NCBI GenBank assembly: GCA_963205525.1
Contig: CAUJJP010000027.1
Location: forward strand, 1-16,368
Direction of reading: 5' to 3'
Source of the DNA: Pseudomonadota bacterium
GTDB lineage: Bacteria > Pseudomonadota > Gammaproteobacteria > Burkholderiales > Burkholderiaceae
DNA: 16,368 bases
A model generated the notes under the pieces. That model did no database searches and was not told the DNA's origin. It saw only the letters and a program-made list of their open reading frames with translations. The position numbers and the translations under genes are program-made. Shown here piece after piece: positions 16,245 to 16,368 of this stretch. Within the stretch, counting starts at the first letter, position 1. The number at the start of each line of letters is the position of its first letter.

Positions 16245-16368
<124 letters not shown>

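Overview
The window is very GC-rich, densely packed chromosomal DNA. Its gene content and order point to a betaproteobacterium of the order Burkholderiales, probably near Comamonadaceae or the Rubrivivax/Leptothrix group. The taxon is an inference from the proteins and from the pyrE / gatBAC / mreBCD-mrdA-rodA neighbourhood, not from a marker gene. No mobile element, CRISPR array, tRNA or rRNA was seen. Almost everything is core metabolism or cell-envelope biology, and I did not find a convincing undescribed system.

Layout. (1) 1-2597, minus: the first 865 residues of a Tricorn-type self-compartmentalising protease (two beta-propellers, C1, PDZ and the start of the C2 catalytic domain); its C-terminus lies beyond the left edge. 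(2) 2792-3064, plus: an orphan 90-residue protein with a good ribosome binding site, preceded by a C6/G6/C5 hairpin-rich spacer. (3) 3111-3180: a 10-bp tandem repeat between two convergent genes. (4) 3188-3973, minus: exodeoxyribonuclease III, head-to-head with pyrE (3985-4680), with only 11 bp between the start codons. pyrE is followed by a secreted DUF4124-like coiled-coil protein (4702-5397). (5) 8773 down to 5497, minus: gatC-gatA-gatB, the tRNA-dependent amidotransferase, joined by two ATGA overlaps. (6) 9015-14723, plus: mreB-mreC-mreD-mrdA-rodA, the complete elongasome (rod-shape) cluster with very tight junctions. (7) 16368 down to 14710, minus: the end of an OmpR/PhoB-type response regulator followed by a TctE-like sensor histidine kinase, whose 3' end overlaps the 3' end of rodA by 14 bp.

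How the genes work together. MreB filaments, MreC and MreD organise the RodA glycosyltransferase and PBP2 (MrdA) transpeptidase that build side-wall peptidoglycan; here all five are on one strand with gaps of at most 16 bp and are probably one operon. GatCAB converts misacylated Asp-tRNA(Asn) and/or Glu-tRNA(Gln) to the amidated forms. The gat and mre operons diverge from a shared 241-bp region whose only clearly AT-rich element is TATTAT at 8870-8875. The two-component system is convergent to rodA and its signal cannot be read from the sequence. The long antisense open frames are GC-rich codon-bias shadows.
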